Source of the DNA: Acholoe squamosa
Lineage: Eukaryota > Annelida > Polychaeta > Phyllodocida > Polynoidae
Assembly (NCBI GenBank): GCA_949317995.1
Contig: OX439037.1
Span: forward strand, 55,648,080 to 55,712,079
Length of the DNA stretch: 64,000 nucleotides
Direction: 5' to 3'
A program made the translations under genes and the position numbers. The notes beneath the pieces were generated by a model. It was not told the origin of the DNA and did no database searches. It worked only from the letters and a program-made list of their open reading frames with translations. Below, one piece after another: positions 46,224 to 57,900 of this stretch (within the stretch, counting starts at the first letter, position 1; each line of letters starts with the position of its first letter).

Positions 46224-49200
46224 GTTCACGGAGCGGGGAGGACCGCCACCGGGACAGCTGGCTCTTCTTATAATCCTCCCCCCGCCATTCTTTTTTATTG
46301 ATGGGCACAGATTTGTCGCGTCAGCATTTTCCGCTCGTCGCCCGAGTGAATAGCATCTTCCCGTTTATGAGGATTCGCCGTGTGATAACAGGCATAATTC
46401 TGTCGTTTCCTGTGCGGCCTAAGTGGACATTCCTGCAGTCGATAAGGAGGGAATTACTACATTAAGTCCATTTATAGGTGTCTATTCTCCTGCACCTTTC
46501 ACCGGTATCTCGATTCACGCTCACATGGAGATATTGGCTCACATTCAATATCTGAGTGGCTCAGAATCTGTGATAAAGGTTTGATGTTATTCTTATGGAG
46601 TGGTTCTAAGTGTCTACAATTTGCCTTTCGTGTTTAAACCAGACATCCAGAAGCGTGGTTTGATGGCTGTAGATATTCAATTATGGAGAATGAGCCACAT
46701 CCCCCAATAATGGCAAACACAAAGGAGGTCATTTATAACCGCTCTAGCCTGCAGATTCCTATTTACCCGGTATAGAATCTAAAGGTGTACATCCAGACTT
46801 AGACGTGACATTAGTGGTATGTTTGGGAAGGGCCTATGCCTATATACATTGTGATTCATTTAGGTGACAGTTTTTCGGGTTCGGATGTTTAGCTGTGGAA
46901 TAAAAAGGGTCTAAGAACCAACATCTTAAGTTCATAAATCCAGTTGTATAAGCCTAAAAACTGCTCTATATTCGGTCGACCTTCACCAATTCCCTTTATT
47001 AACTTCCAACCGTTTTTAAATGCTCTTCGTTTTTCTGTACTGGAGTGCATGTGACAAAACTGTTGTTGCACTGTACATTTTGTATTATTGATAATAATTA
47101 TCTTTGCCTTACACTTACTTCCCTTTGTCAAGCTTCCCATCATGAGATTTTCATCCCTCATGTTTAGCTTTTACTTGTTCTCAGTGCAGCCGCCTTTTGA
47201 GGCCGGTCCTATTTCCCAGCCCTTTTCTCTTCAACAGTATAGAGTAATGTGATCCGCACTTTCAGATGCTTCATCTCCTTGAAATCAGACCTTGCTAAAG
47301 GCGACAGAAGAGAACCTGCCACCCTTTAGCTTAATGCCCTAGCCCTGTGGAGGCAGGATACCCTGGAGGAGGACCTATGGCATTGTAGCACCAGGCATGC
47401 TCTTCTATCCAAATCAGCACCCCACTCACTTTACCCCCCCCCCTCCCAATACACAGACTGTCCTCAAACAAACCCATCACTGTGCGGTATGAGAAATGTC
47501 CATAGGCTAACATGAAGCTTGGGTTCTTATACCATCTGGATATCCGATGGGTATGACTCCCACTCCCACCCTCCATTTCCTACACCTACAACCGCCCGGG
47601 GCCCTGCTTCTTGTTGATAAGCCGCTTAGTCAAGGCTGATAAATCGCCTATCGCAAAGGATGCTGCTAAATCCCAGCCCCATGGCGCTGATGAGCCCATA
47701 AATGGGGCATTCCTTAAATCAGGACAAATTTTGATTAATTATCTAGAGGAGAATTCTCTCCTTGACATCCATAGTGATACTGGCGTGTATATATTGATGT
47801 GTTATGAGTGGGTCTATGTCGGGCCTATATAAGAAGATCACAGCAATAAGTGCGATATCATGACTGAACAAATCACCCAGCAGAGATTAGTAGCTTGCAG
47901 GTTTAGCTTATGGCTAGGTTTTTATTGCTATCTTGGATTGCTATTAGGATAGCACATAGGGTTGCACTCGTCGTGGGGATGTTTATTTTTCGATAAGGTG
48001 GAGCTTGATTAGTTCAGTGGCCGGGTGTTTACAAATACCTTATTGTACAAACGAGTTTCGTATTTTGTGCAGCGATCTCTCCTCGTTTCAATATCAACAA
48101 AACAAATTGAATAACAGAAATGAAGTAAATCTGAGTCGACACGACTTTATTGCAAAAGTCATACTGAACTGGAACATCAGTGAAATAGAGATGACTATTT
48201 CATGACTATTTTGAAAAGCGCCAAAGTAAGATTATAAAATTTCAACTACTTGTAAAACTTGTCAAATGCTGACAAAATCACTTTCATTGATATTTACCAC
48301 TAGAATGTTTTTGTAGTCAGAATGGGTCACGGGCTGGAAAGTGTTGTGACACGATGTGGCATTATTCTATGTGGAGTAAATTGTCAACTGTCAAGGTAGA
48401 CGACATACATGGACTTGATTTAAAGTTCACTAAATCAACTTCAACACCATATTCACTATATAGGCTGGAGGAAGGATTGGAGATTGTTTATTTTACTGAC
48501 AGATTGCGCTATGTGCTGTCTGATAAGGTCATGTGGTGCCAGGCAAGACCATATGCTGTCATCCCGATCATGTATGGTGTCATATGCTCCTGGTACAACC
48601 TTCAAACTGCCGGTGTGGAATGGTTGTAGAAACTTTTGCCCAGTGTCACTATGCGCAGTGCACTGCCAGCGTTGCCATCCACAGGTCGTCGGTAAGGGTG
48701 TTACAGAGAGCAGCTCGGCATTGTAGCACATAGCAAAGGACGTCATGGGAGCAGCTCAGCTGGAGGGGAAATCTGGCCCCTCAAATCCCAAATTCCATTT
48801 GAGATTGTCGGTATGATAACGTGGCCGGCGATGTTGTGCCTCAAACGGGCTAGGAATTGGCAATGAGTCGTTGGGAGTTGGTGGAGAGCAGGTCACCTAG
48901 CGGCAAAGGTCCGAGTCACTGAAGCTTTGTCTGCGCATGCCTAGACCATCCCACTTCTGCTCAAGCGCGTAGAGGAGAGATGGCAGGCTGCAGTGAGCAC
49001 CGCTCCAATCCACCCTTGATTTTCAGCCTGACAACTGACAAATTGAAAACACTCTAGAAAAGAATAATGTAATAAATTGCTTGTTCTCCATCCGCTGGAG
49101 GAGAGGGGTCAGTATCGAGGCATCCATTATACCCCAGTCCTATGAAGATGTCCTGTGTGTCCCATACCACCCAGCAGTCTGCCACACGGCAGCCCTCATG

Positions 49201-49788
49201 TGGAGTTTTATCCAGCCCGACAGCTACACGATTTGATTACTCTTAATATTTGATACGGCCTCTGTCAGCGTATTGCCGACTGCTCAAAGAAGCTTTTATC
49301 CTGTATTGCTTCTAATGTCTTACGGAAAGCTAGTTACAGCTATGGTAGCAGCACGCATCACCAGGTTATTATAGGATATTAACCATGACAATGGAAATTC
49401 TGCAGTGAAAGTCCCCTTGAGAAATGCCTCAACGCATAATTACTTGTGGAACTAGCCGATAAACATTATCTCAAGCAACCCCTTCCTGATACATGCCGCG
49501 AACATGTGATTTTCCTGGAGGGTATTTCAAAATGCCGCTATTGATTATTAGCATTATTTTGAAATAACCTCCAGATCCAATACATCTATGACAGTGGATT
49601 GATCAATGTAAAATGCATGGTAGATATAGGGGACAAAAGGGTCACAAATTGCATTTCCAAATAGACCAGAAATGAAAACAATGGCAATGAAACACCAATG
49701 AATAAGTACAAAAAGGCCAGAACAGAAACTGTCATTAACAACATAATCACACGGTTTTTCCTTGCAAGTTCCCAACAAAACAAAAATT
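46223..49788. other. Non-coding stretch
   Basis: No gene is recognised. C10 run at 47434-47443. Two exact GAGCAGCTC words lie close together (48708 and 48749). Confidence 0.45.
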
Positions 49789-49850
49789 CCCAGTAGCTCA
49801 ATTGGTAGAGAGCATCGGGCTATTCAGTCCAAAGCTAGCTCAGGTGGGAC
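49789..49850 (+). repeat. tRNA-like half (A box only)
   Basis: CCCAGTAGCTCAATTGGTAGAG matches the D-arm/A-box region of tRNAs. The second half of a tRNA and a B box are missing, so this is a broken SINE head or tRNA pseudogene. Confidence 0.45.
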
Positions 49851-50485
49851 ACACACCCTTAAGTTAAAGTATACAGCTTTAATTCCTAACGGTGGATAAT
49901 CGAATAATCTACCAGGTGGCAGTACTGAGCTTAAGGATACTATAAGCACACACCACTAGGTTGCTCAGGTTGGCAGGTGTGAATTGCCTTAAAGTCACCC
50001 AAAATCTCCTCCCAGATAAGTTGGATAGGAAGTTGTTCCTCTCACACAATTCCCCCTAACTTCCACTTGTAATGTATAGTCCAACCAACGACTCACAAAA
50101 ATACTATGAGGCCAGAAAGGCTGTGGCTGGGCATTTTTACTGACGGCAATAAACTGAGAAGACTGATTAGATGTAATACTTCCTATTTGGAGTTGGTTTT
50201 TCTATTGATTCCTGAATCAGACTAATTCGATTACTGCCAAAGAAAAGTCTATTACAACATTCGTTCCCACAGGCGTATGGGTAATGGAAACGTGAACGGC
50301 CGCCGCCCAAACCAATCTGGGTGGAGCCGTGGTGTGCATATCGCGTGGGACCGGTGGCAAAACCCTCCTTTGGACTGTTCTGCTTCGTATTTTTGTACTT
50401 TCTCTATTACAGAATTTGTCCCTGATTTGCTGTCACGCTTGGCACGATTCCCGCTCCATAAAGGGAAGGCGCTTGGGATGAATTG
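49851..50485. other. Non-coding stretch
   Basis: Nothing recognised. Confidence 0.4.
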
Positions 50486-50648
50486 CAGGGGCGTGGGAAG
50501 CAGCTTCAGAGTGGGTGGGACCAGGGGGGTTTTCTGCAATTTTTGACCTCCCTTTGCTTGACCTTTTAGATGTGACCTTTTGAGGAGTTGGCCAAAAGTG
50601 GGAGGGACATGTCCCCCCTGTCCCCCCCCCCTGCTTTCCACGCCCATG
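50486..50648. mobile_element. hAT-like MITE, about 160 bp
   Basis: CAGGGGCGTGGGAAGC at the left is mirrored by GCTTTCCACGCCCATG at the right. The 8-mer ATGAATTG precedes the left end and also follows CGCCC on the right, the size expected for a hAT target duplication; it overlaps the last three bases of the palindromic end, so the exact right border is uncertain. Contains a C10 run. Confidence 0.7.
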
Positions 50649-51924
50649 AATTGGCATTTTACTAAATAACAATCTCTCCCAGCTGTCTCCCTCTCCCAGA
50701 TCTTAAGCCACTTCTATTTAGTGGCATGCACGTCAGACATGCCATCCTGCTCTTGCATATAGCTAGTATTCCACTGCAGGTTAGCCACTTTAAAGTGAAG
50801 AGAGAATTGCCTCAATAAATAGTGTCTTAGTACTATCATAATTATCATCAAAACCATCAAAGTGATGTTCATATATGACACACCTATACGGGTGTAAGAA
50901 CTGATGTTGGCGAGGAGAGTCATCCCAGGTAGCAAGGATTATATTGGGCCAATGTCGGCTTTTATTGGGCCAAGCATGGAAAAGCATGGCCCAATGATTC
51001 ATTGCTGATTGGGATAGGGCTATGATCCCTGAAGCAATGTCAATGACAAGTCGGTCAATTGCTGATCGGCGTTGCTGTCAATGGAAGTGTGCAATATTCC
51101 CCTAGGTCCTCCAGGTTATATCTATGCCTCGAAATTACCCTTTTTGCCACTGGCCCAATCCTGAGAATAGAACCCTCAAGTATGGCCTTGTGGAAGACAG
51201 GGATCCTTAGCCAAGTCACGACACAAGATGCTTCAATAATACACTATCTATCGTTAAGGAGCTTGATTGATGGATATTTTGGGTAAGAAGCTGAAATGTG
51301 GTTATCGGGTGAGAGTGAATGGAATAAGGCAACTAGGCCTATTGATGTTCCCTGCCACACCATTTGTTAGGTACGTCAGTAGAATCAATCCTGAGTGAAT
51401 ATCAGCACAACCACCTGTCAGAATGGCCACAATGAATGTTGGCCCCCATCGGTAGTCCTATAAAAATGTGTCATAGATATGTGGTTAGCAGGGTTAGAGG
51501 AAATGGTGATTGGGGCCAGTTATGCGGGGAAAGTTTCATTCGGTTGTTTCATGACTGACCCTCTGTATCATCCGGTCCGTCCTCGTATATTCATTAATTA
51601 TTTACTGACGTAGCCGCAGGCATTTCTGCTCTCAAAGATAGGTATACGGAATTGGTAACCCTTTGTCGTTGGGATCGATAGATTACTGCAAAGTGACTGG
51701 GTCAATGCCCACACATGACAAGCAATGGGAATTGATTTTTGTTGGGAAAGTCATCGCACTCTATTACAAAAGAAACAAAAATGCTTGATAAGAAAATATA
51801 AAGCATAAATAACGTTCCGATCCCGGTTAAGCGAGAAGAAGATATGGTAAATATTGACCTGCCCGCCTCCTTCTGGTCCTATTGGAGCTCCTGGTTGGTG
51901 CTGGTGAATTGCACGTGGTGCTGT
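50649..51924. other. Non-coding stretch with small TTGGGCCAA hairpins
   Basis: No gene. At 50938-51000 the word ATTGGGCCAA occurs twice and its complement once, giving a small hairpin. Confidence 0.4.
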
Positions 51925-52090
51925 GAGCAGCTCTTGGTGTTGGGAAGCTGCTCTGATGGATGTGGCTTTGGCTACGATTATAATGTCATCTATCATACAC
52001 ACGGCCCACGCAGCCTGCTCAGCAAAGCAGGCCGTGTCTGACCTGCTCACCAACGGTCAATGAGCAGCTCGGGCGGTCAGTGAGCAGCTC
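51925..52090. repeat. Cluster of the dispersed 9-mer GAGCAGCTC
   Basis: Exact copies at 51925, 52062 and 52082, with near matches AAGCTGCTC (51955) and CCTGCTCA (52013, 52042). This is the densest group of a 9-mer found about 20 times in the window. Function unknown; see Part 2. Confidence 0.6.
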
Positions 52091-52627
52091 ACCCGGCGGG
52101 AAAACAACACAGAGGGATTTGTGCTCTTACTGTACCTTTTATATGCTGGGCCAATGTTCTGCGACATTTACTGCATCATACACCGTTGTAAATACAATTT
52201 ATATCGGCAGAAGCTGGCTGCCGTCTGACTGTCATAGTGGGATTGGGTTTTGTGCTGGTCTCATGTGGTAATGGGTCTGTGCTGCAGAGACATGGGCTTT
52301 GCTGATGGCAAGTGATGTTCACTTTATTATGAGGACAATGTGCATATGCAGGCCTTGCTACATTAATGTGGCACGACATACAAACTGAGCAATGTCCTAT
52401 TCTTGTTCCCTTTCTTGTAGGATATTGGCCATACAGCAAGCGCATAAGTATTGCATTCACCCATAATAATATCCACTGGACAGGACAGACCAATGGGAAG
52501 CTACCTTTAACCCTTTAAGGGCAGAGCAAAATTTGTTGCCCTGGCCATGGGGACAGCCTCTGAAAAAGTATAGTTCCTAGAGGACGAGCCTATTTTCAAT
52601 TCCTATACTAATCCTGTATAATGGGCA

Positions 52628-52712
52628 TCGACTATAGTCGACGCTAGGCCTGCCATGGTGTCGACTATAGTCGATGCTAGGCCTGCCATGGTGTCGACTA
52701 TAGTCGATGCTA
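52628..52712. repeat. 33-bp minisatellite with a 14-bp palindrome, 2.6 copies
   Basis: TCGACTATAGTCGA, a perfect palindrome, starts at 52628, 52661 and 52694, joined by YGCTAGGCCTGCCATGGTG. It lies just after a TTTAACCCTTTAAGGGCAG word at 52505. Confidence 0.93.
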
Positions 52713-53555
52713 GCCCTCAATAGGCTAAGCTGTCTACCGTCAGCAAAGTAGTCCTCCATGTGTAGAGAATGATAGTCAAATTAAGCCTATATCATAGACA
52801 AAGTTAATTCATTTTTTTAGATTTTAAGTCATGGTCCTCCTCTACAAGGTCCTGGCAAATCTATTCAACGTTAAAGTATTAGAGACTATTCTCAAAAGTA
52901 AGAATTTCTGAAGGTGAGGTATATTTTTAGTGGTTTACCGACGAGGTACACTAGTCCTCGTTTCCATACTGATCTTTTTGGTACTTATCAACATTTTATA
53001 TACTCAAACGATTAGTTTATCCCACGAAAAAGAAAATGAGATGACACTGTGATATAATTCGTTTTTTTTATTGAGGTAGCAATGGCGTTTAGTTACTTTT
53101 CCATTTAAATGAAATTCCCATGTTCTAGACATAGTGCATGTATGCAGAAAAATAAGCTATTATTATCCAAATGGACCAATATGCAAAAAGTTAGCCCATC
53201 ATTGCAATATGACAAGGTCTGAAAGCTCATCTTGCCATCCTTCCGGTCCCATACTATGCAGTTAGACCCATTCCAGACAGGGAATATCCGTTATATCATT
53301 TACCAAAATAGGCTCCCCAATTATGTACGTCAAGTGGAACAGAAAATAATAGATAATCATCTGTATTCGCTCTGGATGACAAGCCCAATTGTGTTTTGTT
53401 GAGTTTATTGTGTCTATCATCTTTGTGATATTCACGAAAACATGACGATAGAGCGATTACATTCATTGCCTGCTACCCTCATAGACTAGTTAACATTATT
53501 GAGGGTACTCCCATTGACCTTGGATAATGGGTTGCCGAAAGCAATAATAGCCTAC
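52713..53555. other. Non-coding stretch
   Basis: AT-rich; nothing recognised. Confidence 0.4.
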
Positions 53556-53720
53556 ACTCTCAGCCCCAATTGTAAATGGGCTATAACGACCACTGTAGTA
53601 GGTAGAGTACAACCATCTGTTGGGTCATTGGATTTGACAGCACCTACCACTGTTTCCCAGAAATAGAAGCAATCTACTGTAAAAACGTGGGCGCAGTCTG
53701 ACAATGTAGACGACCTCTGG
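53556..53720 (+). repeat. Interspersed repeat family E, copy 2 (SINE-like)
   Basis: The same ordered words as at 23636-23800: TCAGCCCCAATTGTAAATGG, GTTTCCCAGAAATAGAAGCAA, CTACTGTAAA and TGACAATGTAG. Confidence 0.6.
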
Positions 53721-54538
53721 TGAAGAGTAAATGATCTTCAAACTCTGTATTTTGACAAGACACTAACAGGAACTGGAACAAAGATAAATATTAACAGGAA
53801 CTGGAACACTGCCAGGAACTGGAACAAAGGTCAAAACTAAAACTACATGTTATAGAAAACCGCTCGACGCTTGGTGAGAAAAAAATAAGGGCATATGATC
53901 AATTTGACAACGACAGTCCAGGATGCCCATGCCAAAGAATACAGGGGGAATCGGGAGGTCGTAAAGATCGATTTTCTCCAGCGCAAATTGGACACATGAC
54001 TCGGGGAACTGGGTCGTGGTGAGGAGCAGGAGGAGCAGCAGGCGAGCAATTCGTCACAATTAGAGAGCAGCTCATTGGATCACTGCCTAACCCCGCGTGT
54101 TCTGCACTGGTACGGATACCTTGTCCTTGGAACACCCTTCCCTCCATGTTTTACAGTCCATGTGGTTCAAACTGTGTCATTGTTTTTGTTCGACCGGTTT
54201 GTGTATTTTGGCCCATGTGATTATTTATGCGTCTTCAATTCAGGAACTAGAAGTCTATTCCGTATCTCCAGATGTTTGGTCGGTTATTAAACATATATAA
54301 TGCGTGTAAATTCATATTGCTCTTATACTCTTCTTTCTTAAACTGCTGTACTCTCCCCCAACAAATGAATTAACTATTCATGAATGACCTACACCTACCC
54401 CCCTGCCTGCCAATGTTCTTAGGTCGTGTAAGTCCTTTGACGTCTGCATGGTAACTCCAGTTTCAAGGTATTCATGAAGCACATATGCATCTGGGAGTGC
54501 ATCGACCCTGTATGGCCAGCATGATGCACGAATCTAGC
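53721..54538. other. Non-coding stretch
   Basis: Contains a short repeat of AACAGGAACTGGAACA-type words (about 53765-53825) and one GAGCAGCTC (54065). No gene. Confidence 0.4.
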
Positions 54539-54922
54539 CCTGGAGGCTGTTGCAAAAAGATTGAGTTGTTGCTTTCCAGGGTAGGTACCTCATTTCCCAC
54601 ATCCCTCTTCTACTTAACCACTCTGGATCACTTCCAACACTGTAGTACAGAAGTAGTCACTTTCCCACAAATCAAACTGTGTTGCGAAAAGTGGTCACAC
54701 CTGAGTGCTTCCCAGACTGCCCACACCTACATACTTATGCGACAGAGTGGAGGAAGCAACTTCCAGTTGAGGGGTTGTTACTAACCACTTCTGGACCACT
54801 TCTGTTTGGAAGTGCCATTTGGCAATGCAATAGAGAAGAGACTACCAAAGATGAGTGCCTTCCATTTTTGGAAGTACACCTCCGACAGAAGTGACTTCCA
54901 AGGGTTTAGCAACAGCCACCTG
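54539..54922. mobile_element. TIR element family D, about 385 bp
   Basis: CCTGGAGGCTGTTGCAAAA at the left is mirrored by TTTAGCAACAGCCACCTGG at the right. The interior repeats ACTTCC/GGAAGT and CCACTTCTG words in both orientations. Non-coding. Confidence 0.7.
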
Positions 54923-57900
54923 GCGACCTGCTCGCCAGGACTACAGCCATCTTGACGATGACTATGGATGCCCCATGTGCCCATTAAATGGTATACTGGC
55001 ACCGTGATACTGGCGGTAGTAGCGGGCGGAGTCTAGATTATACCCACAGGAAGGGGGGAGGCTGTCAGCTGACAGACCACGATGAACTGTTTCCTGCAAC
55101 ATGTTGTGAGCAGCTCAGTCCAGCCTGAGCTGGTTGTAGCCGCTCGGCAGCTGCTCAGCTGGTATCTGGTTGGATGCCCTTCGGTTTGGGTGGGAAGCTC
55201 AAACAGGGCTAGTAGGATAGTGTTTAACTTTGAAGGGCAGAAAAAAGCTTAAATGTGCAATAACCTCCGGTCGTCATGGTGCAGGAGGGCATCCCTGGTA
55301 ACTCGCAATGTACAGTCATGTATGCTGATCATGATGAATAGAGGGCATATGGCGTTGGCGCACTTTGTTACCCTAAAAGGGGTTTCAGGATGTGAGTAGG
55401 TAGGTTGTGTATGAGACTGAGGGTGGTGGTAGTCCTGATTGTCTCACTGTAAAGTGCTGGAACGGGATAGATGTGAGTGTGCGGGCGGGGGGGGTGCTTG
55501 TTGGCTGTGTAAACCAGCTACCCACAAGGATAAGAGACTGCCTTTGGTACATCGGCATGGGCCTTGGGTACACTGAATTATGACTGCCCAGCCCGTCTGT
55601 CCGTCCAGCGTGATCTACGACTACTCCGTCGGCCAGTGTCGGCTGCTGATCTCCCTGGTTCCAAAGACATAATGCCCTTCCGGCTCCACCCTCTTCTGTC
55701 TTTTTAAGTTGATAGTCCATTGAGCTCTGTCCGATATGCTTGTTTATGGCACCGAGGAGGGCCTTCTGATCAGAAACACACAGCAAAGAAAAACAACGGT
55801 TTTCCTTTTTTTGCAAAATATATTCATCCATTCATAAATGAATTTAGTTCATGTAATGTTCATGTAATTTTAGGCCGATATCAAACAAGAGGGATTTTCA
55901 CTTTTAGGCCTATCCGTTTTAATAAGTTCCCCAAGAACAAGATTTAAAGATATAGGGTTAGTTTAAAATACATGGGATTTACGTATGAAGTGACCCGGCG
56001 GAAACACTGAAATGCTCTTGGTACGTTTGTAGTATCAGTCCATATTGTTTGTTAGCTTATGAAATAAAAGTTGACTCTCACCCCAGATAACCTCGAGCTA
56101 AAGCCAAGGTTCATTCTAATTGAGTTCCCTCAATTCCCAGGAATAGGCTCTTAAATGCTTGTCATCATCTGTATCTATACAGGCAAGGCGTCTGTATTCC
56201 AAGCCTGCCTGCCATCTACAATGGACTCAATTAGACTAAGCAGCTGCTACACATTTAATAAGCTCTGGCCGCCCAAGTTAGAATCTGAATACTCATGTCA
56301 AATTAGACTATTAAAGCATTTTGCAATCCTATCGTCGGCACAGGTCCTTGGGACCATAAGGGGAGAAGAAAAAAACACTGCTTCTCAAAGGCCTAGGCAT
56401 ATTGCAATTCTATATGGACTAGATTGTAAAGGGGTAAAAAAATGTCTTCTCTGTCGGTGCAACATTCATGCCTCCCCAGGGATCTAGTCTGCTTAAGTTT
56501 CCTAATTATTGCCGCAACACCCCTAAAGGGGACAATTTATGGAGCAGACTTAAATGTCGGCGTTGTTCTGAAAGCAACTGCTCAGTGTGTACTAATTCTA
56601 TTATATCCTGTATTTAGTGTTCAGAATTCCAGAGTATCTTGAATGTCCATAATTTGAAGACATACTATAATGGCTGACACTTAGAGTGTTATCAGCGGAA
56701 AATTTAGGAGGAGGCTTCTACCCCCCCCCCTACCTCTCTCACTATTGGGAAACTCTATAATAGTTTTTTTCCTAATGATATATCCATCCACCGAAACCTA
56801 TATAATGCACTTTGCATGCCTTTAGCGTTCGGTAGACCCCTTTTGAAATGCTTAGGTGGCCAATGGTTAAGCTAAACGGAGTTTTGATAATCTTAGGGTT
56901 TAGACAAGGTGCAGCGATTAAAGAGATTAATGTTGTAATGGGAGCTTGGTGCTTGTGCTGAGAGAAACTCCCCACTGCTTCACAAATAAGGGAATCTGTT
57001 CATAGACTGTTTAAGGCACACGCTCAAGGCAGCATTAAAACCATTTGCATATATTCATGATCTCGAACAATGTCACTGTGTTCAGTCTTCTGATGCAGAG
57101 AATGGGGAGGAATTAGCCGAATGGACTAGCGGAGTAATTGCGCCCTAACACTCTGCCATTTGGAGCACACCATTTGGAATAATGGGTCTTGTGCTCTCGA
57201 TTTTGTTAACCTTTTCACCCCACTTTGCAGAGTATTGTATATTGTCACGGTAGAATGTCTGGCTAATCACAAATTACTACTGTTCCTCATTATGTAGACA
57301 TAATTCTCCTTATCACCAACGATCCTGTATATTACAGTGCATATCATCTACTGTTCTTGCTCTCGTTATTATTGGAACACACCGAAATGGGCTTTTTCAT
57401 CTCCCTAATTCTCCCTTACAGAAAATCCCCCCAGTATGTCCTAATCAGACGGCACTCTAAAGTGGGAAGTGGAAATGTTTTCATGTTCAAAGGGAGTAAT
57501 CCATTAGCCTTTAGACCTATTACGACTAGCGGGTTACACACATACCTAGTATAGGTCACTTAGTATATCTTGAAGGCTGCATATCTGTTCCTTATCCTTC
57601 CTTTAGATGAATGCAGCATGGCAGTCCTCAGCATCCTTTCATGTAGAAAGTGCTGCTGATTGGAACCCTGGCGCCAATTATCTCTGGAGCGCAGATCAAT
57701 CTAAATCACTCATTAGTATAAAGAGTCTCCCGTGACTGCTTTTGTGTACGTCTGTGGACGTGGGCCGTGGGCCTGGCTTTCCCCCCTTCATGCGCCCCCT
57801 CCTTTTGCCTCATTGAGCCATAGGGATGGGGTTATGTGTTTGGCGATGTATATATGTGAAGGGTAGGGGGTTTGGCACCACACGGGAGGCCCTTTGTATT

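Noticed and set aside
55385-55831. 148-codon minus-strand frame
   Set aside because: No domain, no good start or splice context; expected by chance in 64 kb given local composition.
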